A DNA stretch of 25,726 bases from Plakobranchus ocellatus (Eukaryota; Mollusca; Gastropoda; Plakobranchidae), in NCBI GenBank assembly GCA_019648995.1, contig BLXT01004219.1, positions 8,873 to 34,598 on the forward strand. Direction: 5' to 3'. Numbering within the stretch: the stretch's first letter is position 1; every line of letters starts with the position of its first letter. The translations under genes and the position numbers were made by a program. This document shows, one piece after another, positions 1 to 9,167 of this stretch. Under the pieces are notes generated by a model, which did no database searches, had not been told where the DNA came from, and saw nothing but the letters and a program-made list of their open reading frames with translations.

Positions 1-187
1 ATATCCATCGATATCAGTAACCATATATCCTTTTTTTTTTATTTCCTGTTGAATTAGATTTAGCTTTGAAAAGGGAGTAAACAACAAATTTTGACATGAA
101 AAATAGCCAAAAAAACTTGATTGCAACCTTGAAATCCATCGCAGAAAGCTTCAAATCTTATTCAAGAAGGTAATAAAGTTTTCTATA
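1..187 (+). repeat. C-type unit, 3' half only
   Basis: The window opens inside a C unit. It shows the C-specific path TATCCATCGATA-like sequence, a T tract, GAATTAGATTTAGCTTTG, AAAAGGGAG, an AATAGCC stretch and ATTGCAACC...ATCCATCGCAG, then runs into the next unit. The 5' half lies outside the window. Confidence 0.7.
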
Positions 188-662
188 TATCGATAGAGTG
201 AGGTTCAAAGACACTATGAAATAACTCAAATGGCCAACAATATCTCAAACCCGCGAGTTAATTTCGATGGTAGCAAAGCCCCTTTTTCAGCAAAATCGCG
301 CCCTTTTTCTTTCTTTTTTGAAAACGGCAGACATTACACAGTTCGGAAGACGCTAAAACATTACGAATGTGCTTTTCATCGAAAGCAAAGGGTTCTTCGT
401 ACACGTCAACAACGAAGTAGGTCATAAATGCAAAAAATAAGAATCAAAATCATGGCATTCGTGGCGATTTGCAGTTGTTTAATTGATTTTTGCTCTTTTA
501 TGGATGCAACTTCGTAAATATCTAAGCAAAAGCAAGCCTTAAATACCATAACGATACGCTCTTTTTCTACTCTATTTCATGATCAAAATATCAAATTGTT
601 TTTGTCTATACAATTAAGTGTTTTCATTCCATTTTAAGGCATTTACTTGGACAAAATCGGCA
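188..662 (+). repeat. A-type unit
   Basis: Starts with a perfect TATCGATA palindrome (188-195) followed by GAGGTTCAAAGACACTATG, the A signature. The hairpin core is intact at 370-387. The unit runs to the ACTTGGACAAAATCGGCATG landmark and then jumps back to an earlier unit position, so its tail is joined to a second copy of the same half. Confidence 0.7.
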
Positions 663-924
663 TGTTATGGATGCACCTTCGTAAATACCTCAAAGAACGC
701 AAGCTTAAAAAACATGCAGGTATGCTATTATTTTTATTATTTTATGACCAAAGTATCAAATTGTTTTCCTCCATACGATTAAGTACAATTTTTTTTAAAG
801 TTATTTAAATTAGCGAATTCGGCAAATTTTGGCTGAAACACTAGCTTAAAAACAGGTAAAAAGCGTTGACTGTTATTGCCTTTAGTTTGGAGAAAACCAG
901 AAGAATGTTGAATTTTCTTCTTCA
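663..924 (+). repeat. Second copy of an A/D 3' half (partial duplication)
   Basis: Sequence from the TTATGGATGCACCTTCGTAAAT landmark onward repeats what was already present at about 496-662, but with D-type details such as ACATGCAGGTATGC and GGCTGAAACACTAGC. The join at about 662 is best read as unequal exchange between an A and a D unit. Confidence 0.65.
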
Positions 925-1419
925 TATCGATAGAGTAAGATCGAACGGCACTATTGAATAATTTAAACGGTCAGCAACAGCTCAATCGCGCGAGTTGTTT
1001 CGATCGTAACAAAGCCATTTTAAATAAAAATTGCACATTTTTTCTTATGCTATTTTCGAAACGGCAGGCAATGGGGATATTGGAAGACGCTTAAATACGT
1101 TGATAATGTGCCTTTCATCGAAAGCAAAGGTTTCTTTAAATAATTTTACAGATGTATCTTCCTAAAGATCTTAGCAAACGCAAGTCTAAAACACCAAAAC
1201 AATAATTATGCTTTTTTTCTACTCCTTATTATGATCAAAACATGAAATAGTTGTTGCCCATACATACATGTTCTTTTTTTTTTCATTTTATTTTCAAGTC
1301 ATTTTCTTGGGCAAAATCGGCATTTTTGTCAGAAACATTGGATTAAAAAAAGATTTTAAGTCTCAACTGTAATCGCCTTTGGCTTGAAATAACCTTTAAA
1401 AGTTGAAATTCTTTCCACA
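925..1419 (+). repeat. D-type unit, internally deleted
   Basis: Starts with TATCGATA (925-932) and the D signature AGATCGAACGGCACTATTGAAT. The hairpin core region is at about 1109. Soon after it, TTTCTTTAAATAATT jumps to ACAGATGTATCTTC, so the stretch with ATGCAAGAAGTAAGCATC is missing. The D unit at 7690 carries the same deletion, which suggests one event inherited by both. Confidence 0.65.
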
Positions 1420-1986
1420 TATCGATAGAGTAAGGTCCAAAGACACTGTTAAAAATTGTTGATGGCCAGTAATAACTCAAACTCGCGAATTAGTTTTGAC
1501 CGTAAGAAAACCGTTTTAGATTAAAAGATCGCAATTTTTGTTTCTCATTTTTCCAACGACATGAATTGAAAACGTCGGAAGACGATGAAATACACCGCGA
1601 AAATGCTTTTCATAGAATGATAAGTTTTCTTCAAGATATTCAATAACGACGGAAGCCATAAACTCAAGAAGTGACCATCAAAATTTTATCAGTTCATGGC
1701 GATGGGGAATTTTTACTGTCTCTTTTACGGATGTGTTTTTTGTAAAAATCTGAGCAAACACATGCCTTACTCCATGTAGTGATGTTATTCTTGTACTCTA
1801 CTTCATGGCCGAAACATTAGATCGTTTTTCTCTATACATTTGAATGCTTTTATTTGTTTTAAAATCATTTACACGGTTAATTCGTCAATTTTGGATGGAA
1901 GATCCAGCCTAAAAATCGTTGCCAGCATTAGTTTTGATCGCCTTTAGCTGGGATTCACCCTAAAGAATGTTACATGTTCTTTCTCA
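1420..1986 (+). repeat. B-type unit
   Basis: Starts with TATCGATA (1420-1427) and GGTCCAAAGACACTGTTAAA, the B signature. Further B marks are GTTTTCTTCAAGATATTCAA, GAGCAAACACATGCC, ACTCCATG.AGTGATG and CTTGTACTCTACTTCATG. It ends in the small inverted pair AAAGAATGTTACATGTTCTTT at the B-C border. Confidence 0.7.
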
Positions 1987-2274
1987 TAGCAATTGAGAAA
2001 AGTTGAAATACACTATAACATCACTCAAATTGCTTTCCTCAACTTCAGTCCGCGAGAAAATTTCCATCGTTATTAGACCTAATTATGTAATTTCGCATAT
2101 TTTCTTAAATTTCTTTGGAAGAAGAGGCATTGCTGTTATCACAAAACAGTAAAATACAACGAACATGTAGTTTTCAAACCAGCAATTTTAATTAGAAAAT
2201 TAGCCAGGAAATGTGATTTCTAACTTTGAAATCCATCGCAGTCAGTTTCAAATCTTGTACAAGAGGGTTCTATT
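1987..2274 (+). repeat. C-type unit with internal deletion
   Basis: Carries the C start GAGAAAAGTTGAAATACACTATAACATC. At about 2170-2185 GTTTTCAAAC joins directly to CAGCAATTTT. In the complete C unit at 16191 these two points are about 270 bp apart, so the middle with the poly-T tract is lost. Confidence 0.7.
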
Positions 2275-2788
2275 TATCGATAGAGTGAGGTTCAAAGACA
2301 CTATAAAATAACTCAAATGGCCAGCAATAGCTCCAACCCGCGAGTTATTTTCGATCGTAACAAAGCCATTTCGGAAGACTCTAAAATACTTTGCGGATGT
2401 GCTTTTCATTGAAAGCAAAGGGTTGTATGTAACGTCAACAAGGACGGAGGTCAAAAATGCAAGAAGTACAAATCGAAATCAATCATGTCATTTCATCGCG
2501 ATTTGGAATTTTTAAAATTAATTATATGTGCACCTTCGTAAATACCTAAGCAAACGCAAATCTAAAATACCATTACAATATATGCTATATTTTCATTCTA
2601 TTTCATCATCAAAACATCAAATTGTTTTTGTCCATAAAATTAAGTGGTTTTATTTTTTTCGAAGTCATTTACTTGGATATAATCGGCAAATTTGGTCAGA
2701 AACTCTAGATTAAAAACAGGTCTAAGCCTTAATTTGAATCGCCTTTAGCTAAAAGATAACAATTAAAAAATTGAGATTCTTTCTACAT
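2275..2788 (+). repeat. A-type unit, deleted near its GACATTGGACA landmark
   Basis: Starts with TATCGATA (2275-2282) and GAGGTTCAAAGACACTATAAAA. The first half jumps from CAAAGCCATTT to CGGAAGACTC, skipping the usual AAACGGCAGACATTGG stretch. The hairpin core and the 3' half are present. Confidence 0.65.
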
Positions 2789-3008
2789 TTTGATAGAGGA
2801 AGGTCCAAAGAAACTGTTCAAAAAATTGAAAAGCCAGCAACAGCTCAAACTCTCGAGTTAGATTCGATCGTAAGAAAGCCATTTTAGAATAAAAAATCGC
2901 ACTTTTTATTTCTTATTTTTCAAAGCAACAGGCATTGGACACGTCGGAAGACGCTAAAATACAATGCGAAAATGCTTTTCATCGAAAGCAAAGTTTTCTT
3001 TAAATGAT
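2789..3008 (+). repeat. B-type unit, 5' half, cut by retrotransposon fragment
   Basis: Begins TTTTGATAGAGGAAGGTCC and continues with ACTGTTCAAAA, GATTCGATCG and ACAATGCGAAAATGC. These details it shares with the minus-strand unit at 16897-17128 and not with other B copies. The hairpin core is at 2973-2990. It ends at CTTTAAATGATTC, where retrotransposon sequence begins. Confidence 0.7.
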
Positions 3009-3615
3009 TCAAAGAAAAGATTCCGAAACGCTATCATAACATCGAAGTCAATGCCGGGGGCCGACCGTGATTCAGATCATATACCAGTAATGTGTAAATT
3101 TCAGATAATACTTAAGAAGTTAAGAAAGGCAAAAACTAATCCTAAATTCCAAATGGACTTACTAAACTCTGATGAAAAACTAAAAGACAAAATTGCTGTA
3201 GCTGTGCTTAACAGGTATGAAACTCGAAAAAATATCTTAGAGGTAGAAGAATTATGGTCAGAAATGAAAAATTCACTTAATGAAATCATAGAGAAAAACG
3301 TTCCCAAAAAAAGATAAAAAAAAGAGCATAAAAAATGGATCAACAAAGAAATACTCGATTTCATGGAAGAAAGGCGCAATTCAAAAAATGTAGAAGCCAA
3401 ATACAAAGACCTAAACAGAAATATCAAAATTAAATGTAATGCAGCGAAAGAAGAATGGGTTAATCAACAATGTCAGGAAATAGAGCAAAAGCTAAATATA
3501 GACAGCAAATTCATGCATGCTAAAATTAAGGATGTCAGTGGTAAGAAAATCAAATGCAGTAGCCCTGGCTGCATCAAATCAAAAGATGGAACAATGTTAA
3601 TGGAAAAGAAGGAAA
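3009..3615 (+). pseudogene. RTE polyprotein remnant: endonuclease tail and linker
   Basis: The frame beginning about 3009 reads KKRFRNAIITSK, then PGADRDSDHIPV. SDH (3072-3080) is the conserved C-terminal motif of the APE-type endonuclease that nicks target DNA in non-LTR elements. Everything upstream of it, including the other catalytic residues, is absent. A TAA at 3315-3317 interrupts the frame, which then resumes unchanged (KKEHKKWINKEILDFM) through a lysine-rich linker to GCIKSKDGTMLM. At about 3613 a small deletion shifts the reading frame, where intact relatives continue without a break into the reverse transcriptase. No start codon of the original ORF remains. Confidence 0.88.
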
Positions 3616-4423
3616 TATGTTGAGGATCTTTTTAAAGATGATAGGTGCGAAAAACCCAAAATAAAGAAAAACATAGAAGGCCCAACTATCCATGAAGAAG
3701 AGGTAGAAGCAGCAATAAAGAAAATGAAAAATGGAAAAGCTACGGGACTAGATAATATACCAGTAGAAACAGTTAAAGCATTAAATAATTTAGGACTAGA
3801 CCTGACAACAAAACTTCTTAATGCAATATACGATAGTGGTACAATTTCAGAAGATCTTTGTGAATCTGTTTTTAAAGTACTGCCTAAAACACCAGGAGCA
3901 ACAGAATGTGAACTTCATAGAACAATCAGTTTAATGAGCCATTTTTTGATGCATAGAATGCGCAAGAGTATAAGACCAGAAATATCCCCAAAATAGTTTG
4001 GCTGTATGCCCGATAAAGGGACTAGAAATGCAACATTCACTCTGTTAATTGCTAATGGAAAGATGTATAGAAATGCAAAAAAGATCTCCACCTCTGTTTC
4101 ATTGATTATTCTAAAGCTTTTGACAAAGTAAGACATGTAGAGCTGTTTCGTACGCTAGAAAAATTAGACATCGATGGGAAAGATCGAGAGTAATTAGAAA
4201 TTATTACTGGGATCAGACTGCATCTGTAAGAATTGAAGGAGAACATAGTGATTTTAAAAGAGGTGTGAGACAGGGATGTGTAATGTCTCCTGATCTTTTT
4301 AACTTATATAGTGAAATAATCTTAAGGAATCTTGATGATATTTCAGGCTTAAAAATAAATGGAGAGAATCTTAATAATCTCAGGTATGCAGATGATACAG
4401 TTTTAATAGTAGAATCTGGCTAG
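3616..4423 (+). pseudogene. RTE reverse transcriptase domain remnant
   Basis: The enzyme would copy element RNA into DNA at the nicked target. The frame from 3616 gives YVEDLFKDDR and then KNGKATGLDNIPVE, the fingers motif of RTE reverse transcriptases, and CELHRTISLMSH. A TAG at 3994-3996 sits where glutamine is expected before FGCMPDKGTRNA. A frameshift near 4080 leads to FIDYSKAFD (4098-4124), which holds the first palm aspartate (4104-4106). A further shift before 4187 leads to RNYYWDQTASVRIEGE, GVRQGCVMSP (4262-4291) and YADD (4385-4396), the catalytic aspartate pair. The frame ends in a TAG at 4421-4423. The catalytic residues survive, but the chain is broken at least four times. Confidence 0.92.
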
Positions 4424-5078
4424 CAACTCCAAAACTTCTAGATACTGTAGTTTTAGAGAGCGAAAGAATGGGCCTGTCTTTGAATATAAAGAAAACGGAA
4501 TGTTTCGACATCTCAAAGAAATCCTCTAACCCCAAGTGTAATCTCGCTAGCAAAGGCGAAAAAATCAAACAAGTTAAAAAATTCAAATATCTAGGTTACC
4601 TGATAGCATCAGATGTCAGATGCACAAGTGAAATAAGTAAAAGAATAGCCATGGCCAAAAATGCATTCCAAAAAATGAAACCAATACTGGCAAATAGAAA
4701 CATAAGTATGACAACCAAAATAAGGGTAATTAAAACATATGTGTGGTCAGTACTTTTGTATGGTTGTGAGTGTTAGACAATAAACAAAGAAATAGAAAAA
4801 AAAAAAAAACTAGAAGCAGTTGAGGTGTAGTTTATCAGAAGAATGATTTGGATATGGAAATAAAAAAAAGTCAAATGAAAGAGGCTAATCTTGAGCGATC
4901 ACTAACGAAAACCATTAGACAGAGGCAATTACAGTTTTTAGGCCATATTTGCCGATATAAGGGTTTAGTACACTTAACAATCATTGGAAAGATCGAAGGC
5001 AAACGCAGTAGAGGTAGACAGAAAATAACTTGTATTGAAAATCTTAAGTCATGGGCAATAGGCAAGGGTAGCAATGTG
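4424..5078 (+). pseudogene. RTE thumb and C-terminal region remnant
   Basis: After another frameshift the frame at 4435 reads LLDTVVLESERMGLSLNIKK, then FKYLGYLIASD and YGCEC. A TAG at 4774-4776 replaces the expected tryptophan, and a second TAG follows at 4828-4830, again where tryptophan is expected. An A-rich run at about 4796-4810 lies between them. A last shift near 4846 gives RSLTKTIRQRQLQFLGHICR and GKIEGKRSRGRQ (4986-5021), the basic C-terminal segment typical of BovB-like elements, and then ENLKSWAIGKGSN. Coding similarity stops near 5075, where array sequence of type C resumes. The last few dozen residues and the 3' tail are missing. Confidence 0.9.
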
Positions 5079-5374
5079 ATAAAAAAGAGAAAAAATAGTG
5101 GGTATGATTCTACTACACCGCAAATGCGGACTCTTTTTTTGATTGTTTGTTTGTTTCTGTTATCTAATCAAAAGAGTGTTGAAAAGGCACCATGCAATCC
5201 TATTGTTTTTGTACTCTTTCTCCTGTAATATCCATCGATACCTGCAGTAAAAGCAGTTACTTTTTTTATTATTTCTTTTTGAATTAGATTTAGCTAGAAA
5301 TTTATGATTACAACCCATGGAATCTATCGCAGTCAGTTTCGATTCTTATACAAGAGGGTAAATTTTGTTATATA
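5079..5374 (+). repeat. C-type unit, 3' half, right flank of retrotransposon fragment
   Basis: GTGATAAAAAAGAGAAAAAATAG followed by a TGGGTATGATTCTACTACAC-like stretch matches the middle of C units at about 6740 and 8855. The unit continues through a T tract, TCCTGTAATATCCATCGATA and CGCAGTCAGTTTC. Its 5' half is absent because the retrotransposon fragment lies there. Confidence 0.7.
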
Positions 5375-5945
5375 TATCGATAAAGGTTTAAAGACACTAT
5401 GAAATAGCTTAAATGGCCAGCATTAGCTTAAATCCGAGACTTAATTTCGATCGTAACAAAATCATTTTTTCAGAAAAATCGCGCCCTTTTCTTTCTTAAT
5501 TAAGAAACGGCAGATATTGGACAGGTCGGAAGACGCTAAAAGACGTTGCGGATGTGCTTTACATCGAAAGCAAATAATTCTCCGTACACGTCAACAAGGA
5601 AGGGGGTCAGAAATGCAAGAAGGAAGCATCAAAATACTGTCATTTCATCGCGGTGTGGAATTTTGATTGATTGTCGCTCTTTTCTGGATGAACCTTCATA
5701 AATTCTTGGGCAAACGCAAGTCTAAAATACCATAACAATATGATATTTTTCTACTCTCTTTTATGATTAAAACATCAAATTGTTTTTGTCCATTCAATTA
5801 AGTGTTTTTATTTTATTTTGAAGTCATTTACTTGGACAAAATCGGCATGTTTTGTCAGAAATGCTAGACTGTACAGGTTTTAAGCCTCAATTTTAATCGC
5901 CTTTAGCTCAAACATAGCCAGAAGTAAGTTCAAATTCCTCCTACA
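5375..5945 (+). repeat. A-type unit
   Basis: Starts with TATCGATA (5375-5382). The A path is near complete: AATGGCCAGCATTAGC, AAATCGCGCCC, GGACAGGTCGGAAGACGC, a hairpin core with one change (TTACATCG), ATGCAAGAAGGAAGCATC and CAATTAAGTG. It is one of the most complete A copies. Confidence 0.7.
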
Positions 5946-6495
5946 TATTGATAGACTAACGTCCAAAGACACTGTTCAAAATTTTAAATGGCCAGCAATA
6001 GCTCAAACGCGCGAGTTAGTTTCGATCATAAGAAAGCCGTTTTAGAGTAAAATATCGCACTGTTTCTTTCTTATTTTTGAAACGGCGGACATTAAAAATG
6101 TTGGAAGACGCTGAAATACATCGTGAAAAGGCTTCTCATCGAAAGCAAAGTTTTTTTTAGGAAATTCAATAATGACAGAAGCTATCAAAGCAGAAGTGAG
6201 CATCGAAATTTGGATTTTTTACCACTATTTTCCTCTTTCACGGAAGTATTATCGTTAAATCTGAGCAAACAAAAGCCTTTTCTATGCAGTGATGTTAATC
6301 GTGTACTCTACTTCATGACCGAAGCACCAGATCGTTGGTCTCTACACATTTGAATGCTTGTATTGAATTTAAAATCATTTAAACGGTATATATCGTCGAT
6401 TCGTTTGTTGAAAATCTAGCCAAAAAGCTCGTTGCGAGCCATAGTTTGGTCTCCTTTCACTCGGATTCAGTCTAAAGAATGTAAAATTTTATTTC
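5946..6495 (+). repeat. B-type unit
   Basis: Starts ATTGATAGACTAACGTCC. B marks include CGTTTTAGAGTAAAATATCGCAC, TTTAGGAAATTCAATAATGAC and CTACTTCATGACCGAAGCACC. The tail reads CTCGTTGCGAGCC, which contains the small inverted pair CTCG/CGAG; the same tail recurs in the B unit at 8187. Confidence 0.7.
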
Positions 6496-7126
6496 ATATA
6501 TCGAAAGAGAAAGATTTAAATTCACTATCTACGAACAAAAATTGCTTGCCCTATATTCAGCCACGAGTGAATTCCAATCGCAATAAAAGTTATTTTATGT
6601 AGAATTTCGAACACTTTCATAGCCTTTTGGAATGACAGGCATTGGAATTATCGGAAGACAATAAAATACATCGGAAATGTAATTTTCACTGTTTAAAACA
6701 CTTTTTAAATCAGGTGAATGAAAAAGAAATGTAACCTTTGTGATACTAAAGAGAAAAAATAGTTGGTACGATTCTACCACAACGCCAATGGGGATTCTTT
6801 TTTTTTTTGTTGTTGTTTTGTTTTTTTTTTTGTTTTTTTTTTTTTTTGTTTTGTTTCTGTTATCTATTCGAAAAGGTGTCGAAAATGTACCGTGCAAATG
6901 CGATTGTTTTTTTTTTTTTTTTTTAATTTGTTTTTCTGTAATAGCCATCAATAGCACTAACAATAGATACTTTCTTTATTTCTTTTTGAATCAGATTTAA
7001 TTTTGGAATAGGAGGAAACCACCATTTGTGAAGTGAAAAATAGCCCAAAAATCGTGATTGCAACCCTTGAAATCCATCGCAATCACTTTCAAATCTTATA
7101 CAAGAGGGTAATAGATTTTTCTATAC
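6496..7126 (+). repeat. C-type unit, second subfamily, with long T-rich tract
   Basis: Start ATATCGAAAGAGAAAGATTTAA. It differs from the C unit at 1987 in carrying GAATTCCAATCGCAATAAAAG and ATTTTCACTGTTTAAAACAC. I treat these as a second C subfamily shared with the units at 8736 and 14549. The GGGGATTC landmark is followed by an expanded T-rich stretch. Confidence 0.7.
6797..6862. repeat. Expanded poly-T/TTG low-complexity tract
   Basis: Long T runs broken by single or double Gs follow the GGGGATTC landmark. Every complete C unit has a shorter T run at this place, so this is local slippage expansion. The apparent phenylalanine-rich frames here are artefacts of the tract. Confidence 0.85.
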
Positions 7127-7689
7127 ATCGATAGAATACGGTTGAAAGACATTATGAAATAATTTAAATGGCTAGCAATAGCTCAAACCCGCGAGTTAGT
7201 TTCCATCGTAATAAAACCAGCTTTTCCAGCAACATGGCGCTCTTTGCCTTTCTTATTTTGGAAACGGCAGACATTGGACATCTCGGAAGACGCTAAAATG
7301 CGTTGCGGATGTGTTTTTCATCGAAAAAAAAGGGTTCTTCATAGATGTTAACTAAGAAGGAGGTCAAAAAAGCAAAAAGTAAGCATCAAAATCCTGTCAT
7401 TTCATCACGGTAAGGAATGAGTTCATCGATTTTCGCTCTTTTATGGATGCATCTTCGTAAATACCTAAAAGTCATACAGGTATTCTATTTTTTTCTTTAT
7501 TTTATGACCAAAGCATCAAATTGTTTTTGTCCATACAGTTTAGTTCTTTTATTTCTTTTGTTAAGTGATTTAAAATCGCAATATCGGTACATTTTGGCTG
7601 AAAAACTAGCCTAAAAACAGGCATAAAACCTTGACTGTTATAGCCTTTAGCTCTGAAAAAAACAGAAGAATGTATAATTTTCTTCTTCA
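7127..7689 (+). repeat. A-type unit
   Basis: Starts CATCGATAGAATACGG and then AAAGACATTATGAAATAA. The hairpin core region at about 7313 is altered to CATCGAAAAAAAAGG. The tail contains CATACAGGTATTCTA and TTGGCTGAAAAACTAGCC, which are D-like details, so the 3' half may come from a D unit. Confidence 0.65.
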
Positions 7690-8186
7690 TATCGATAGAG
7701 TTAGATCAAAAGGTACTATTAAATAATTTAAATGATCAGCAACAGCTCAATCCCACGAGCTGCTTCGATCGTAACCAAGCGAGTTTTGAATAAAAGTTCC
7801 ATTTATTTTCTTATTATGTTATTTTGGAAACGGCAGGCGATGAGTATATTGGCAGACTCTTAAATACGTTGAGAATGTGCTTTTCGTCGAAAGCAAAGGT
7901 ATCTTTAAATGATCTTACGGACGCATCTTCTTAAAGATCTTAGCAAACGCAAGACTAAAATACCATAACAATATTTATGCCTTTTTTTCTATTCTATTTC
8001 ATTATCAAAACATAAAATAGTTTTTGTTCATACAATTAAATATTTTTTCCATTATTTTATCATTAAATAATTTACTTGGACAAAATTGGCACTTTGGTCA
8101 GAAACATTAGATTAAAAATAGATTTTAAACCTCAATTATGAATTCCTTTAGCTCGAAAGTAACCATAAAAAGTTGAAATTCTTTCT
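7690..8186 (+). repeat. D-type unit, internally deleted
   Basis: Starts with TATCGATA (7690-7697) and AGATCAAAAGGTACTATTAAAT. It has the same internal jump after the hairpin core as the D unit at 925: ATCTTTAAATGATC runs into TTACGGACGCATCTTC. With its neighbours it copies the order A-D-B-C of 188-2274 at an offset of about 6.8-6.9 kb. Confidence 0.68.
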
Positions 8187-8735
8187 ACTTATCCATAGAG
8201 TAACTTCCAAAGACACTGTTAAAAAATTTAAATGGCCAGTAATAGCTCAAACTCGCAGGTTAGTTTTGATCGTGAGACAGCCGTTTTATAGTAAAATATC
8301 GCAATTTTTGTTTATTATTTTTAAAACGACAGTCATTGAGCACGTTGGAAGACTCTGAAAATTAAAATGCATTTCATCGAAAGCAAAGTTTTATTTAAGA
8401 AATTCAATAATGACGAAATTATCAACGAAAGAAGTGAGCATCGAAATCCTGTCACTTCATGGCGATGGGGAATTTTTACTGGTTTTTTCCTATTTCACGG
8501 ATGCCTTACACACTGTAGTGATGTTATTCTTGTACTCTACTTTATCACAGAAGCACCAAATCGTTTGTCTCTATAACTTTCAATGTTTTAATTTGAATTT
8601 AAAATCATTTTCACGGTAATATCGCCAAATTTTTTTTTTGTTGAAAATCCAGCCAAAAAACTCGTTGCGAGCCATAGTTTGGTCTTCTTTCACTTAGATT
8701 CAAACTAAAGAATGTTAAATTGTATTTCCTATCGA
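8187..8735 (+). repeat. B-type unit
   Basis: Starts TTATCCATAGAGTAACTTCC. The GGAAGACTC landmark is followed by a shortened join into the hairpin core (about 8369). The tail shares CTCGTTGCGAGCC with the B unit at 5946. Confidence 0.68.
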
Positions 8736-9167
8736 AAGAGCAAGGTTTAAATCCACTACTTACTAACATAAATTACTTGCCTTATCTTCGGGAATGTGGT
8801 TTTCACTGTTTAAAACACTTTTGCCATACAGGTGTATGAAAAAGAAACTTAACCTTTGTGATAAAAAAAGAACAAATTGTGGGTATAATCTACCAACACG
8901 CAAATGGGGGCTCTTTTTTTGTTGTTTGTTTGTTTGTTTCTGTTATGTTTTCGAAAGAGTTTTCTACTTCTTTTCCTGTAATAGCCACCGATACAAACAA
9001 TTATAATAGGTGATTTTTTCAAAATTATGTTTTGAATAAGATAGTTTTAGAAAGGGAGGAAACCACCTATTTTAAAGTGAAAATTAGCAAAAAAAACGTG
9101 ATTGCATCTCTTGGAGTCCAACACAGTCAGTTTCAAATGTTATACAAGAGGGTAACAATTTTTTTTA
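8736..9167 (+). repeat. C-type unit, internally deleted
   Basis: Start ATCGAAAGAGCAAGGTTTAA. At about 8775-8790 the unit jumps from CTTGCCTTATCTTC to GGGAATGTGGTTTTCACTG, leaving out about 120 bases present in the C unit at 6496. The remaining path includes GAAAAAGAAACTTAACC, a T tract and CCTGTAATAGCC. Confidence 0.68.

Larger units (their letters stand above)
3009..5078 (+). mobile_element. RTE-clade (BovB-like) non-LTR retrotransposon fragment, truncated at both ends
   Basis: About 2.07 kb of plus-strand sequence encodes, in pieces, the end of an apurinic endonuclease domain, the linker, a reverse transcriptase and part of the C-terminal region. The order and motifs match the RTE/BovB type: SDH, then the FIDYSKAFD palm motif, GVRQGCVMSP, YADD, YGCE, RQRQLQFLGHICR and GKIEGKRSRGRQ. 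RTE elements usually have one main ORF of roughly 1000 residues, so most of the endonuclease is missing, as are the last C-terminal residues and the 3' UTR. The left edge adjoins the middle of a B unit and the right edge the middle of a C unit, with about 0.6 kb of array absent between them. It is not mobile. The exact edges are uncertain by some tens of bases. Confidence 0.93.

Noticed and set aside
370-387. Hairpin core as a transcription terminator
   Set aside because: A 6-bp AT-rich stem without a linked gene, in a eukaryotic repeat, does not support that role.
3009-5078. A functional reverse transcriptase gene
   Set aside because: At least five in-frame stops and five frameshifts, with both ends missing.
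3009-5078. LTR retrotransposon or group II intron origin for the reverse transcriptase
   Set aside because: The SDH endonuclease tail before the reverse transcriptase, the YGCE motif and the GKIEGKRSRGRQ segment fit RTE-clade non-LTR elements. No LTRs flank it.
6595-7000. Open frames of 60-122 codons rich in phenylalanine or lysine
   Set aside because: They lie on poly-T/poly-A tracts and are not kept between C units, so they reflect base composition.
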